Positions 15,915 to 24,472 are shown, numbered from the stretch's first letter. The stretch: DNA of 64,000 nt from Guptibacillus hwajinpoensis (GCF_020524165.1 NZ_JAIVKU010000005.1:620001-684000), one strand, 5' to 3'. The notes: generated by a model not told the origin, from the sequence alone. A program made the numbers and translations.

Positions 15915-17303
15915 ATGAGAAATGAACACATTGTCCAGCAATCCGTTCAGCGCACTCAGGAGAAGAAAGCAAAGAAAGGAGAAGATCATAAGCTTCATTG
16001 GTGGCAGTTAACACTGATTGGAATCGGATCGATTATTGGAGCCGGTTTCTTTCTCGGGACGGGACTATCCATCGAGCGAGCGGGTCCGTCTGTTCTTCTC
16101 AATTATCTTCTAGCTGGTCTGATCGCCTTTCTCGTATTTAGTGCACTTGCAGAGATGTCTGTTCATGACCAGGAAACAGGCTCATTTAGAAAGTATGCGC
16201 AAATGGCATTTGGTCATTCAATGGGCTTTATGAGTGGATGGATGTACTGGGTTTCTGGCCTCCTCATCATGGCAAGTGAAATTACAGCGCTTGGTCTCTT
16301 CACCCAATACTGGTTCCCGGAAGTCCCGCTCTGGCTCTTCATGATTCTCTATTCAGCACTTGGGCTCGGGATTAATCTCCTAGGTGTAAATAATTTCAGC
16401 ACGTTAGAATCATTGTTTGCTGTAGTGAAATTAGCCACACTCATTGGATTTATTGGATTTGGAATACTCTTCTTATTCGGTATCGCTACTCCCGCTTCAG
16501 CCGGACAAACAGAATCAAGTCTCATTCCATTCTTTCCGAACGGGCTGATGGGCACATGGTCCGCCATGATTTTTGTTCTGTTTTCATTTGGCGGCATAGC
16601 CGTTGTTGGACTGATGTCAAATGAATTAAAACATAAAGATGAAACACCAAAAGCAGGGCTCACCACCGTTATCGCGCTGACCACACTTTACCTCTTATCC
16701 ATTTTCTTTATACTCTATATGGTTTCGTGGTCGATCATTAGCGAAGACGAAAGCCCATTTGTAACGGCGCTTTCTCAATTTCAGCTCCCGTTACTCGGAT
16801 CGATTTTTACAATCATCTTAATCACTGCCGCTTTTTCTACCATGGTTGGCGCTCTCTTTTCAATTACAAAAGTATTGGTTTCTCTTAGTCACGCAGGTGA
16901 CGCCCCTAACGTCCTAGACCATCACACGAAAAAGGGAGTCGCGATACGTGCATTAGGCGTGAATGCGATCGCCCTTAGTCTCATGATCGTTGTTTCCTAT
17001 GTATTACCTGATAAAGTGTATGAGTATTTAACAACTGCTGCAGGGATTATGTTAATTCTAAACTGGGTCGTCATCCTAGCTTCTCAGATCAAAAATCGCA
17101 AGCAATATATCGGGACCACTTCAAAGAAACGATATTTTAAAATGATTGGTGCACCCTTCACCTCCTATCTTGGCATTGTCCTTATCTTCCTGGCCATTAG
17201 CGGAGCTGCTTTTCAAGAAAGTGAACGCATCGGATTATTTATTAGTTTCGGGGTGATGGCAACCATCTTTGTTTCATATCTCTTCGTTAGAAAAACACGT
17301 TGA
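15915..17303 (+). CDS. Amino-acid permease (APC superfamily)
   Basis: A 462-residue permease with 12 predicted helices. It has the APC opening IGIGSIIGAGFFLGTG at about 35-50 and the helix-3 SALAEMSVHDQETGSFRKYA region of the amino-acid transporter (AAT) subfamily. It resembles Bacillus YbxG/YbgF-type permeases for neutral amino acids; the substrate is uncertain. The ATG has only a modest GATGGTGA ribosome site, so expression may be moderate. The gene is divergent from the oxidoreductase at 14752. No terminator was evident before the lipoprotein gene. Confidence 0.85.
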   Translation: MRNEHIVQQSVQRTQEKKAKKGEDHKLHWWQLTLIGIGSIIGAGFFLGTGLSIERAGPSVLLNYLLAGLIAFLVFSALAEMSVHDQETGSFRKYAQMAFGHSMGFMSGWMYWVSGLLIMASEITALGLFTQYWFPEVPLWLFMILYSALGLGINLLGVNNFSTLESLFAVVKLATLIGFIGFGILFLFGIATPASAGQTESSLIPFFPNGLMGTWSAMIFVLFSFGGIAVVGLMSNELKHKDETPKAGLTTVIALTTLYLLSIFFILYMVSWSIISEDESPFVTALSQFQLPLLGSIFTIILITAAFSTMVGALFSITKVLVSLSHAGDAPNVLDHHTKKGVAIRALGVNAIALSLMIVVSYVLPDKVYEYLTTAAGIMLILNWVVILASQIKNRKQYIGTTSKKRYFKMIGAPFTSYLGIVLIFLAISGAAFQESERIGLFISFGVMATIFVSYLFVRKTR

Positions 17304-17440
17304 TTCAACAATCAGACAGTTTAAAAGGTCCTAAGTCAATTTGCCTCCTTCCCCTCTTTTTTTAGAAAAACATGACTTTTGCCTTCGTTTGAATAAAATG
17401 CTTTCTGGGAACCGATAATTGTAACAGAAAGGAGTGGATA

Positions 17441-17956
17441 ATGTTGGAAAAGAAATTCCCTATTCTTCTTGCTTCCTGCCTTCTATCAGGATCTCTTCTA
17501 GCAGGTTGTGAATCAAACGGTTCTGAGGATAACAATAGTACACAAACCTCAAATAACTCGAGCATGGAAGAGAACAGCGGTTCAGAAAATGGTGGTACAA
17601 ACGAAGGAATGAACGATTCTAGCTCAGACAGCGGTTCAGAGGAAACCATCGACCTTGATGTTGGAGTGGATACAGCTTTAACCAACCTTGATGAACTTAA
17701 AGCGACGCTCGAGAACAGTAGCGACGATATCGGCGCCATTAATGAACAGACCATGACCCTTGAGGAAAATTGGGACAAGATGGAAGCTCAAGTAGAGCAA
17801 GAATTCCCGGATGAATACAAAGACATTGAAGAAAGCCTTTATCCACTCATCGATGAAGGAAAGAAAGATGAGCCTGATACGGGTAAAATGAACGAGTTAA
17901 TCGATGAAACCGTCCTGAAGATGACGGAGTTTAAAGAAAAGCTTCCTGCCTCTTAA
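17441..17956 (+). CDS. Hypothetical lipoprotein with acidic linker
   Basis: A 171-residue exported lipoprotein. Residues 1-23 are a signal peptide with lipobox LLAGC (Cys23). Residues 24-75 are a low-complexity Ser/Asn/Gly/Glu linker, and 76-171 form a mostly helical acidic domain (DVGVDTALTNLDELKATLENS ... ELIDETVLKMTEFKEKL). I do not recognise the domain. It would sit on the outer face of the membrane. GAAAGGAG precedes the ATG by 7 bases. The strong acidity fits a salt-tolerant host. Confidence 0.7.
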   Translation: MLEKKFPILLASCLLSGSLLAGCESNGSEDNNSTQTSNNSSMEENSGSENGGTNEGMNDSSSDSGSEETIDLDVGVDTALTNLDELKATLENSSDDIGAINEQTMTLEENWDKMEAQVEQEFPDEYKDIEESLYPLIDEGKKDEPDTGKMNELIDETVLKMTEFKEKLPAS

Positions 17957-17970
17957 CATTCATAAAGAAA

Positions 17971-17999
17971 GCCCTCTCCCGTTGGGAGAGGGCTTTTCG
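17971..17999. terminator. Two-way terminator between lipoprotein and glutamate dehydrogenase genes
   Basis: GCCCTCTCCC (17971-17980) pairs with GGGAGAGGGC (17984-17993) around a 3-base loop, with T-rich tails on both strands. The stem equals that at 9257. Confidence 0.9.
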
Positions 18000-18000
18000 T

Positions 18001-19380
18001 TTAATAGAGCTTACCATGACGATAAAGAATATTTGAAAGCTTCATCACCGTATGGATATAGCAATTCTGTCTGAGCGCAAAAGGATCACTGAAAAATTGA
18101 GGATAAATCTCGTCCATCGTCTCCTTCATTTTTTTAAATAGAAGTGAAAAGACTTCTTCTTCACTATAAAACTGAGTTTCCCTTCCTTGAAGCCACTCGA
18201 AATAAGATACGATGACACCACCTGCGTTTGCGAGGATATCCGGAATAACGAGTACCCCATCTTCACTTAACTTCCGGTCCGCTCCAAGTGTAATCGGGCC
18301 GTTCGCACCTTCCACAATCATACGCGCTTTCACTTGGTCGACATTGTCCTCATGAATTTGATCTTCAAGAGCCGCCAGAATGAGCACGTCCGTATCCAAA
18401 TAAAGGACATCTGCCCGGTCCTGAATGTCTGCCTTGATGTTATGCTCGCTCAGGGCTTCTTCCGTAGTGGGCAAGTCACCTTCATGATTAGACGTAAACT
18501 CAATCAGCGCCTTTATATCAAGACCATCACCATTGTAGAGCGTCACGTTGCGATCACTTACCGCCACTACTTTTGTATCCAGGTAGTTGCAGCTATAAGA
18601 TTCAAGCGCCGCAACGGAGCCAACATTCCCAAATCCTTGAATTCCGATTGTTAACTGACGGTTCGAATGCTCGAGTGCTGTTTTCGCAAAGCGATTGTCG
18701 TTTTTCTTAAACCACTCTTCATTCTCCTTGACGAAATTATGAAGCATGTAGCGAAGCGTATAGTAAACGCCTTTTCCTGTTGCTTCCCTACGACCAAGTG
18801 AGCCACCGTTCACCTGACTTTTTCCAGTAAAACTTCCGCGGTAAGGACGTCCTTGATGGATGCTTTTATATTCCCCCATCATCCAGTCCATCTCTCGTTC
18901 GCCAGTTCCTACATCTGGTGCTGGAATATCTTTATCCGGGCCAAGAATATCACAAAAATTTTGAACGTACGTTTTTGAAATCGTATGTAGTTCTTTCTCC
19001 GAAAACTCGCGTGGATTAATAACGACGCCGCCTTTACCTCCACCAAATGGCACGTCATGAAGCGCATTCTTTAGCGTCATTAACGTTGCTAGATTGATCA
19101 CTTCATCTTCCTCCACCGATTCGTGAAAGCGGATCCCCCCTTTGTAAGGGCCAACCGCATTATTATGTTGAACACGAAAAGCAGGAATTCGTAGAATTTT
19201 CCCGTTTTCTAGTGGAACGCGGAGAAATGATTTTTGAATTTGATTCGGTGTTGAGAGAATCGATTCAAGTGATTTGAACGCATTCTCTCGATCTTCATCC
19301 TTGAAATTTGGTAAAAACGATTCATCCTCAAGTAGTGCATTTAACGATTCCTGTACAACTTCTCCATATTTACTAGCCAA
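18001..19380 (-). CDS. Glutamate (Glu/Leu/Phe/Val) dehydrogenase
   Basis: Catabolic-type amino-acid dehydrogenase of about 459 residues. PYKGGIRFH and PFGGGKGG (catalytic Lys region) lie near 80-120, GFGNVGS marks the Rossmann fold, and VEGANGP and NAGGVIVSYFEW follow. It interconverts glutamate and 2-oxoglutarate. It is longer than RocG/GudB (about 425) because of an insertion near 230-250 and a longer tail, so it is a distinct subtype. The ribosome site GGAGGG touches the ATG at 19386 but is 7 bases from the in-frame TTG at 19380, so I chose the TTG. Neither rocG- nor gudB-like neighbours are present. Confidence 0.85.
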   Translation of the reverse strand: MASKYGEVVQESLNALLEDESFLPNFKDEDRENAFKSLESILSTPNQIQKSFLRVPLENGKILRIPAFRVQHNNAVGPYKGGIRFHESVEEDEVINLATLMTLKNALHDVPFGGGKGGVVINPREFSEKELHTISKTYVQNFCDILGPDKDIPAPDVGTGEREMDWMMGEYKSIHQGRPYRGSFTGKSQVNGGSLGRREATGKGVYYTLRYMLHNFVKENEEWFKKNDNRFAKTALEHSNRQLTIGIQGFGNVGSVAALESYSCNYLDTKVVAVSDRNVTLYNGDGLDIKALIEFTSNHEGDLPTTEEALSEHNIKADIQDRADVLYLDTDVLILAALEDQIHEDNVDQVKARMIVEGANGPITLGADRKLSEDGVLVIPDILANAGGVIVSYFEWLQGRETQFYSEEEVFSLLFKKMKETMDEIYPQFFSDPFALRQNCYIHTVMKLSNILYRHGKLY

Positions 19381-19488
19381 TTTCATCCCTCCATTTTTTT
19401 GCTATTCTATTAATATCGTACCCGTTTGAAACTAGTTCAAACAGTCTAGATGGAAAGGCTTACTTTTTCTTTTCATAAGAGAGGATTC

Positions 19489-19522
19489 AAAAAAGCCGTC
19501 ACATGGATAAGATGTGACGGCT
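19489..19522 (-). terminator. Terminator of the Gfo/Idh/MocA gene
   Basis: AGCCGTCACAT (19494-19504) pairs with ATGTGACGGCT (19512-19522), followed on the minus strand by a T run. Confidence 0.88.
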
Positions 19523-19537
19523 AGGATATTTCTTTTT

Positions 19538-20521
19538 TTAACGATGATCTGCTGGAAAAGTCACACCGATTTGCTTTCGCGCTTCATCGATTACTTCAAT
19601 AGAACGGAGAGAATTCTCATGCGAGTTAATCGCAGACTGACTCTTCCCTTCCTGAATGAGTTTAATAAATTCTTTTGCTTCATACATCATCGTATGAGAC
19701 TGCGATTGCGATAGGTCTTCAATTGATCCATCCCGATAGTGGATTTTCACATCCATCGGTGAACCAATTTTATCGATTAAGATACTGCCGTTTTCCCCTT
19801 GAATTTCTGACGGTAGGTGAGAATCCGTAATCTTTGAGTACATGATCACCGCTTCTTTGTCTTCATACTTAAGCAAAATACTCCCTTCTCCATCAACGCC
19901 AGACTCCAGCATCACGCCTTCTGCCTTAATCGATTGTGGCATCCCAAGCATGGACACGACAGGATAGACGCCATATACACCGATGTCCATTAGTGATCCA
20001 TTTGAGAATTTAGGGTTAAAAGCGTTCAATACTGTGCCTTCTTTGTAAGCATCATAGCGCGAAGAATACTGACCATAATTCGCTACAAAACGGCGGATCT
20101 GACCGATCTTATGAAGGTTCTCTCGTACCATTTGCATGTTTGGCATGACAGTAGATTTCATCGCTTCCATTAGAAGAACGCCGTTTTTTGAAGCAGCCTC
20201 AACCATTTGGGCCACCTCATGCTTATTTGACGCCATCGGTTTCTCGCAAAGTACGTGTTTTCCAGCGTTCATGAAAATGATCGACTGCTCTGCGTGAAGC
20301 GAATTGGGGCTCGCGATATAAACAGCATCAATTCGTTCGCTGTTCGCCATTTCCTCAAGACTTGTAAACGTTGCTTCTGCACCATGCTTCTCAGCAAATG
20401 CGTTCGCTTTCTCCTCAGTACGGGAATAAACGGCCGTAAGCTTAAAATCACTAAGTTCCGTCGCCCCCTCAAGAAAATTATCCGTAATCTTATTTGTTCC
20501 AACAACTCCAAAACGAATCAT
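19538..20521 (-). CDS. Gfo/Idh/MocA-family NAD(P)-dependent oxidoreductase
   Basis: A 327-residue two-domain sugar/polyol dehydrogenase. The Rossmann motif GVVGTNKIT is at residues 5-13, AVYIASPNSLHAEQ near 69-82 and the catalytic CEKP near 96. The second half starts at about 125 with LMEAMKSTVMPN and contains GSLMDIGVYGVYP. By general resemblance it is like B. subtilis YulF/IolU (scyllo-inositol dehydrogenase), but no inositol genes are nearby, so the substrate is open. GGAGG precedes the ATG by 8 bases. The upstream amidase gene is on the same strand, separated by a REP doublet. Confidence 0.85.
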   Translation of the reverse strand: MIRFGVVGTNKITDNFLEGATELSDFKLTAVYSRTEEKANAFAEKHGAEATFTSLEEMANSERIDAVYIASPNSLHAEQSIIFMNAGKHVLCEKPMASNKHEVAQMVEAASKNGVLLMEAMKSTVMPNMQMVRENLHKIGQIRRFVANYGQYSSRYDAYKEGTVLNAFNPKFSNGSLMDIGVYGVYPVVSMLGMPQSIKAEGVMLESGVDGEGSILLKYEDKEAVIMYSKITDSHLPSEIQGENGSILIDKIGSPMDVKIHYRDGSIEDLSQSQSHTMMYEAKEFIKLIQEGKSQSAINSHENSLRSIEVIDEARKQIGVTFPADHR

Positions 20522-20550
20522 GCTAGTATTCCTCCAATTAATTCAACAAG

Positions 20551-20634
20551 TTCGACAAGTGACAGGCACCGTGTTACCAAGTATATCTCATGCAAGTGAC
20601 AGGCACCACCCGAACGATGTCAGCATATGTCGAA
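20551..20634. repeat. REP-like doublet bounded by inverted TTCGACA/TGTCGAA
   Basis: Two GTGACAGGCACC cores (20559-20570 and 20596-20607) lie in one element whose ends are the inverted 7-mers TTCGACA (20551-20557) and TGTCGAA (20628-20634). The right half is core-ACCCGA-box as in the single copies, with the core centre flipped. The right end directly abuts the amidase stop codon (20635-20637). Confidence 0.75.
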
Positions 20635-21531
20635 TTAGATGAGACGCACACCTAGCTGCTTCTCTAGCCATTTCGGTACAATGAACCTGGCCGTCATAAG
20701 TGGATCCACGATTTGACAGACTTCCACTTGACCAACGGCACTCATAAGCATCGTTGCCTCCGCAACAGTCATACCAGTTTTCTTAACCACGCGATCAACC
20801 ATCAGCTCTGTCGCAAGTTTCGCTGCTTCATCAAGCGTGGCAGCTGACGCAATTTGGGTAACAACTTCTTCATTTTCGAGAATCGGCTGAACGAGAGACT
20901 CCCCCTTTATCACTTCAAGCTTAACGGTCGCTTTGCCTGGTACTTCAATACCTGAAACGCTCACTTCACCGTCACCCATTGCTGCATGGAAATCACCCAA
21001 TCCGAACAGAGCCCCTTCCGCAAAGACTGGAAAATAGAGCACAGCTCCCTCCGTGATCATCTTGTTATCCATATTCCCGCCGTGCGCACCCGGTGTACCA
21101 CACGAAACGCCATCGCCTTCTGGTGCGACGCCAATCACCCCGATCATCGGATTTAACGGTATACGAATATCATTAAAACGAGCCACACCTTCTTGAATTG
21201 GAATGATTTTAGACTCCATTTCCTCGAGGCGATGCCCCATGACACCAAGATCCGGTCCAACAACCATGACACCCTGATCTCCAATTTCAAGCTTTTCAAT
21301 CGAAACTTTTAATACATCACCCGGCTCTGCACCCTTCACATAAATGGGCCCGGTTGCCGGATTGACTCGATTCCAGTCAATTCCCGTAATTTCATCTTTC
21401 TCCGTCTGAAGCTGATTTTCAAAGCAATCATACGTCACGATTTCAATACTAGTCCCCGAAGGAACAATTTTTACAGGTCGATGAGCTTTGTTAAATTCAT
21501 AAATGACCGAATGATTCATTAGTAAGTCCAA
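20635..21531 (-). CDS. Acetamidase/formamidase family protein
   Basis: A 298-residue FmdA/AmdA-type amidase, cytosolic. The family pattern shows in NPATGPIYVKGAEPGD near 57-72, MIGVIGVAPEGDGVSCGTPGAHGGNMD in the middle, and GLGDFHAAMGDGEVSVSGIEV, with Asp/His residues expected at the metal site. The family hydrolyses short amides such as formamide and acetamide to ammonia and the acid. Translation most likely starts at TTG (21531-21529), which has GGGGAG 6 bases upstream; the ATG 12 bases further in is too far from it. A REP doublet fills the space to the next gene downstream. Confidence 0.87.
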   Translation of the reverse strand: MDLLMNHSVIYEFNKAHRPVKIVPSGTSIEIVTYDCFENQLQTEKDEITGIDWNRVNPATGPIYVKGAEPGDVLKVSIEKLEIGDQGVMVVGPDLGVMGHRLEEMESKIIPIQEGVARFNDIRIPLNPMIGVIGVAPEGDGVSCGTPGAHGGNMDNKMITEGAVLYFPVFAEGALFGLGDFHAAMGDGEVSVSGIEVPGKATVKLEVIKGESLVQPILENEEVVTQIASAATLDEAAKLATELMVDRVVKKTGMTVAEATMLMSAVGQVEVCQIVDPLMTARFIVPKWLEKQLGVRLI

Positions 21532-21847
21532 TCGAATCTCCCCTTTTTTCGTACTATACTGATAATTTTAACAGTTTAATAGAATGAATGTCTTCTCACG
21601 ACACGCTTCTTTTCTTTCTATGAAAAAGGTCTTATGATATAGGCCATTATTATGAGATTCACAAAGCTAAGCTCTTCTCCTCGCTCCTTTTTACCTATTT
21701 TCACCTAAATCACTTGCAGAATGAAGGCGGTATCATTACGATCAGTAATAGAATCAATCCACGAGCCTCTTTATTAAACAGATATTTTTTCGCGAAAGAT
21801 TACTATTTTTGACTGTGACAATCGACCCTTTTATCTTAAAAGTATCC
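21532..21847. other. Non-coding gap upstream of the phosphatase gene
   Basis: About 320 bases between the divergent amidase and phosphatase genes. No gene or strong hairpin was seen apart from the direct repeats listed at 21848. Confidence 0.4.
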
Positions 21848-21874
21848 TTACAATCTATTAACACTCACTTCAAA
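21848..21874 (+). promoter_or_regulatory. Candidate PhoP box (direct TTNACA-like repeats)
   Basis: TTACAA (21848), TTAACA (21858) and TTCAAA (21869) are spaced 10 and 11 bases apart, matching the PhoP pattern of TT(A/T/C)ACA hexamers once per helical turn. They stand about 55-80 bases before the start of an alkaline phosphatase gene, the classic Pho regulon target. Confidence 0.5.
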
Positions 21875-21928
21875 TCTATCCGTTAGACTTTGATTTGTGA
21901 GAAAAAAACAACCAAGGGGGAACTTATT

Positions 21929-23326
21929 TTGTTTAGTAAAAATGCGAAAAAGAAGCTGATTCCATTCGCTGTCATTTCATCATTAACCGTGGCAGGTTTT
22001 GCAGGGCTGGGTACTGATACAGAAGCAAAATCGGAAAAAAGCAAACACGAAAAAAACGAAATCGAAAACGTGATCTTCTTAATTGGGGATGGCATGGGGC
22101 CGAGCTATACAACAGCCTACCGTTCTTATATGGATGATAAGAGCACACCATATATGGAAAAAACAGCTTTCGATGAGGATTTAGTAGGCGCACAAGAAAC
22201 GTATTCTTGGGACCCTGAAGAAAGCGTAACGGATTCTGCAGCAGCAGGAACTGCGATGGCGGCAGGAATCAAAACATATAACGGCGCAATTTCAGTCGAT
22301 ATGGATAAAAACGAAGTAAAGACAGTGCTTGAAGAAGCAAAGGAAAAGGAAAAAGCAACAGGACTTGTTTCCACTTCGCAGATTAACCATGCAACACCAG
22401 CATCTTTCGGTGCTCATGATGAGTCACGCAATAACTACAATGACATCGCTGACGATTACTATGATGAAATGATTAATGGAGAGCATAAAGTGGATGTTCT
22501 ACTTGGTGGAGGAACTTCTTACTTTGAGCGCTCTGATCGCAACCTAACGGAAGAATTCCAAGAAGACGGCTATAGCTATGTAACTTCAAAGGAAGAACTT
22601 AAAAAAGACGATAACGAACAAATCCTTGGCCTCTTCGCTCCAAAAGGAATGGATAAAGCGATCGATCGTACAGAAGATACACCTTCTCTTGAAGATATGA
22701 CGGATGCTGCGCTTGAGCGCCTTAGTGACAACAAAGACGGCTTCTTCCTTATGGTAGAAGGTAGCCAAATTGACTGGGCTGGTCATGATAACGATGCTGT
22801 CGCAGCAATGAGTGAGATGGAAGATTTCGAGAAAGCATACGCTGCAGCAATTGAATTTGCGAAAAAGGACAAGCATACACTCGTTGTTACAACTGCTGAC
22901 CATTCTACTGGTGGTTTCGCTATGGGTCGCGACGGTGAGTACAAATGGGATCCGGCACCACTTAAAGCGGCTAAAAAGACGCCTGATTACATGGCAGCAC
23001 AGATCGCTGATGGCGCTGATGTAGAGAAAACACTGACTGAAAACATCGATCTTGAGTTAACGTCTGAAGAAATTGCTTCTGTCGAGAAAGCCACTGAAAC
23101 AGACGACGTGGTTGAAATTGACAACGCCATTGAAAAAATCTTCGACCTTCGTTCAGGAACGGGCTGGACAACTGGCGGACACACTGGCGTTGACGTGAAT
23201 GTCTATGCATACGGTCCACAATCAGAGAAATTTGCTGGCCTGCATGATAACAATGAAACAGGTCAACTAGTGATGGACCTTCTTAGCGGAAAAGACCACG
23301 ATAAAGAGAACAAAAAAGACAAGTAA
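21929..23326 (+). CDS. Secreted alkaline phosphatase (PhoA family)
   Basis: A 465-residue exported phosphomonoesterase. Residues 1 to about 33 are a signal peptide (basic MFSKNAKKKL, then a hydrophobic core, cut near TEA). Metal and catalytic motifs are all present: FLIGDGMG, the nucleophile Ser in TDSAAAGTAMA, GSQIDWAGHDND, TTADHSTGG and GGHTG. It releases phosphate from organic esters outside the cell. TTG at 21929 is preceded by AAGGGGG (21914-21920) and gives a proper signal peptide; an upstream TTG at 21890 lacks a ribosome site. PhoP-like repeats lie upstream. The protein is strongly acidic. Confidence 0.92.
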   Translation: MFSKNAKKKLIPFAVISSLTVAGFAGLGTDTEAKSEKSKHEKNEIENVIFLIGDGMGPSYTTAYRSYMDDKSTPYMEKTAFDEDLVGAQETYSWDPEESVTDSAAAGTAMAAGIKTYNGAISVDMDKNEVKTVLEEAKEKEKATGLVSTSQINHATPASFGAHDESRNNYNDIADDYYDEMINGEHKVDVLLGGGTSYFERSDRNLTEEFQEDGYSYVTSKEELKKDDNEQILGLFAPKGMDKAIDRTEDTPSLEDMTDAALERLSDNKDGFFLMVEGSQIDWAGHDNDAVAAMSEMEDFEKAYAAAIEFAKKDKHTLVVTTADHSTGGFAMGRDGEYKWDPAPLKAAKKTPDYMAAQIADGADVEKTLTENIDLELTSEEIASVEKATETDDVVEIDNAIEKIFDLRSGTGWTTGGHTGVDVNVYAYGPQSEKFAGLHDNNETGQLVMDLLSGKDHDKENKKDK

Positions 23327-23335
23327 GTTATAGTT

Positions 23336-23370
23336 CCCCGTTGCTTCAATGAGCAGCGGGACTTTTCTTT
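23336..23370 (+). terminator. Terminator of the phosphatase gene
   Basis: CCCGTTGCT (23337-23345) pairs with AGCAGCGGG (23352-23360), followed by ACTTTTCTTT. The next gene starts only 19 bases further on. Confidence 0.8.
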
Positions 23371-23388
23371 AATAGGAGGAAATTCCCC

Positions 23389-24072
23389 ATGAAACATCTC
23401 ATCACGATCAGCTTACTCTCAGCGTCACTTTTTCTAGGTGGCTGTGCTGCTAACAATACAAATCAGCAGGCGAGTTCACAAACGGAGAACTCAGCTACTG
23501 TTAAGAAAACTTCAGACACAAATGTAGATCAAAAAGAACAAACAGAAGTAATCGATAGTCCTCAGGCTCCTGACGACAGCTCTCTTACTGAAGTTGGCCA
23601 ATCTTATCAGGATGCAGACGGATCCATTACATTAAAAGCAAACTCTGATTATCATGAGAAAACGGTGATTGGGGATGTGGAATTGACCGTTTCAGACGTA
23701 AAGGTAATGTCCTATTCTCCTTCTCCTGACTTAATCGACTTTTTTCATGGCTATTCCAACGATGAAACCACATTTAACTATGTAAAGATTCGCGTCAACG
23801 TGAAGAATACATCAGATCAAGCGGTTAATTTCGCGCCCGTTTCAGCGCTTGAAACAAGTGATGGTGAGAAAAAAGGGTTCGACGATGACTTTTACCTGGA
23901 GAACCTATACGGAGATTTTGAGCCTGGCGAAGAAAGAATTGGTCAGCTTGGTTTTGTTCTGAACACAACCGACTTGAAGCAACTTGAATCCATCACGATT
24001 CATACAAGTGATGTGTTCGATCCAACTGGAGAAACGCTCACGAAGGGCAAATCCATCACCGTCCCTTTTTAA
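23389..24072 (+). CDS. Lipoprotein with DUF4352-like immunoglobulin-fold domain
   Basis: A 227-residue exported lipoprotein. The signal peptide ends in lipobox FLGGC (Cys19), a Gln/Ser/Thr/Asp linker follows to about residue 70, and residues 90-227 form a beta-rich domain like DUF4352 proteins (VELTVSDVKVM, FNYVKIRVNVKNTSDQAVNF, EPGEERIGQLGFVL). Such domains bind or present partners at the cell surface; the role is unknown. AGGAGG precedes the ATG. It follows the phosphatase terminator closely, so read-through or its own promoter must drive it. Confidence 0.75.
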   Translation: MKHLITISLLSASLFLGGCAANNTNQQASSQTENSATVKKTSDTNVDQKEQTEVIDSPQAPDDSSLTEVGQSYQDADGSITLKANSDYHEKTVIGDVELTVSDVKVMSYSPSPDLIDFFHGYSNDETTFNYVKIRVNVKNTSDQAVNFAPVSALETSDGEKKGFDDDFYLENLYGDFEPGEERIGQLGFVLNTTDLKQLESITIHTSDVFDPTGETLTKGKSITVPF

Positions 24073-24098
24073 AGATGCCCCTCGGGGTGTCTTTTTTC
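24072..24098 (+). terminator. Terminator starting at the lipoprotein stop codon
   Basis: AAGATGCCCC (24072-24081) pairs with GGGGTGTCTT (24084-24093), then TTTTC. Confidence 0.8.
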
Positions 24099-24100
24099 GT

Positions 24101-24192
24101 TTCGCGGAATAAAATTGTTTTTCGCGGAATTACTGGATGTTTTCGCGGAATTCATCGTCCGTTTCGCGGAATTATTGAAAATATCGCGGAAT
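24101..24192. repeat. Tandem array of five TTCGCGGAAT units, 20-21 bp apart
   Basis: TTCGCGGAAT starts at 24101, 24121, 24142 and 24163, and ATCGCGGAAT at 24183; steps are 20, 21, 21 and 20 bases. Spacers between units differ in sequence. The unit is nearly palindromic (TTC-GCG-GAA). A plus-strand reading frame over it is only the repeats translated, so it is not called as a gene. Confidence 0.85.
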
Positions 24193-24227
24193 TCGAACGC
24201 TCTCACAAGACGAAATATGCACTCAAC

Positions 24228-24401
24228 TCATCCATTCTTGACGCTACCAACCGTTTTATAGCCCTTTTTTATGAACCAGAGAAAATACGTCGCAAATGAT
24301 AGACCGAGCCCACCGAAAAGAAAAACGGATTGGAGCTTGTACCCTTTGTTTTCACTAACCCAATCCATCACAACATAAAAAACCGCCGCTAAATCTAGCA
24401 T
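24228..24401 (-). CDS. Small membrane protein (57 aa), unrecognised
   Basis: Found by reading the minus strand between the repeat array and the IDEAL gene. AGGAGG is 8 bases before ATG 24401-24399 (another ATG at 24407 is too close to it). The product has two hydrophobic parts, MLDLAAVFYVVMDWV and SVFLFGGLGLSFATYFLWFI, and a basic tail (KKGYKTVGSVKNG), as expected for a small integral membrane protein. The ribosome site and clean hydropathy support it; no homologue is recognised. It is in the same orientation as, and downstream of, the IDEAL gene. Confidence 0.6.
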   Translation of the reverse strand: MLDLAAVFYVVMDWVSENKGYKLQSVFLFGGLGLSFATYFLWFIKKGYKTVGSVKNG

Positions 24402-24472
24402 CAACATCTCCTCCTGAGTGTTTGAATACTAGATTATAAGCGAGCGGTTTAACATATATGCCAACTTTTTCA

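Noticed and set aside
24101-24192. A CRISPR array
   Set aside because: Repeats are 10 bases with about 10-base spacers, far too short; no cas genes are present.
24075-24299. A 74-codon plus-strand frame over the TTCGCGGAAT array
   Set aside because: It is only the repeat translated (recurrent FRGI); no ribosome site and it overlaps a terminator.
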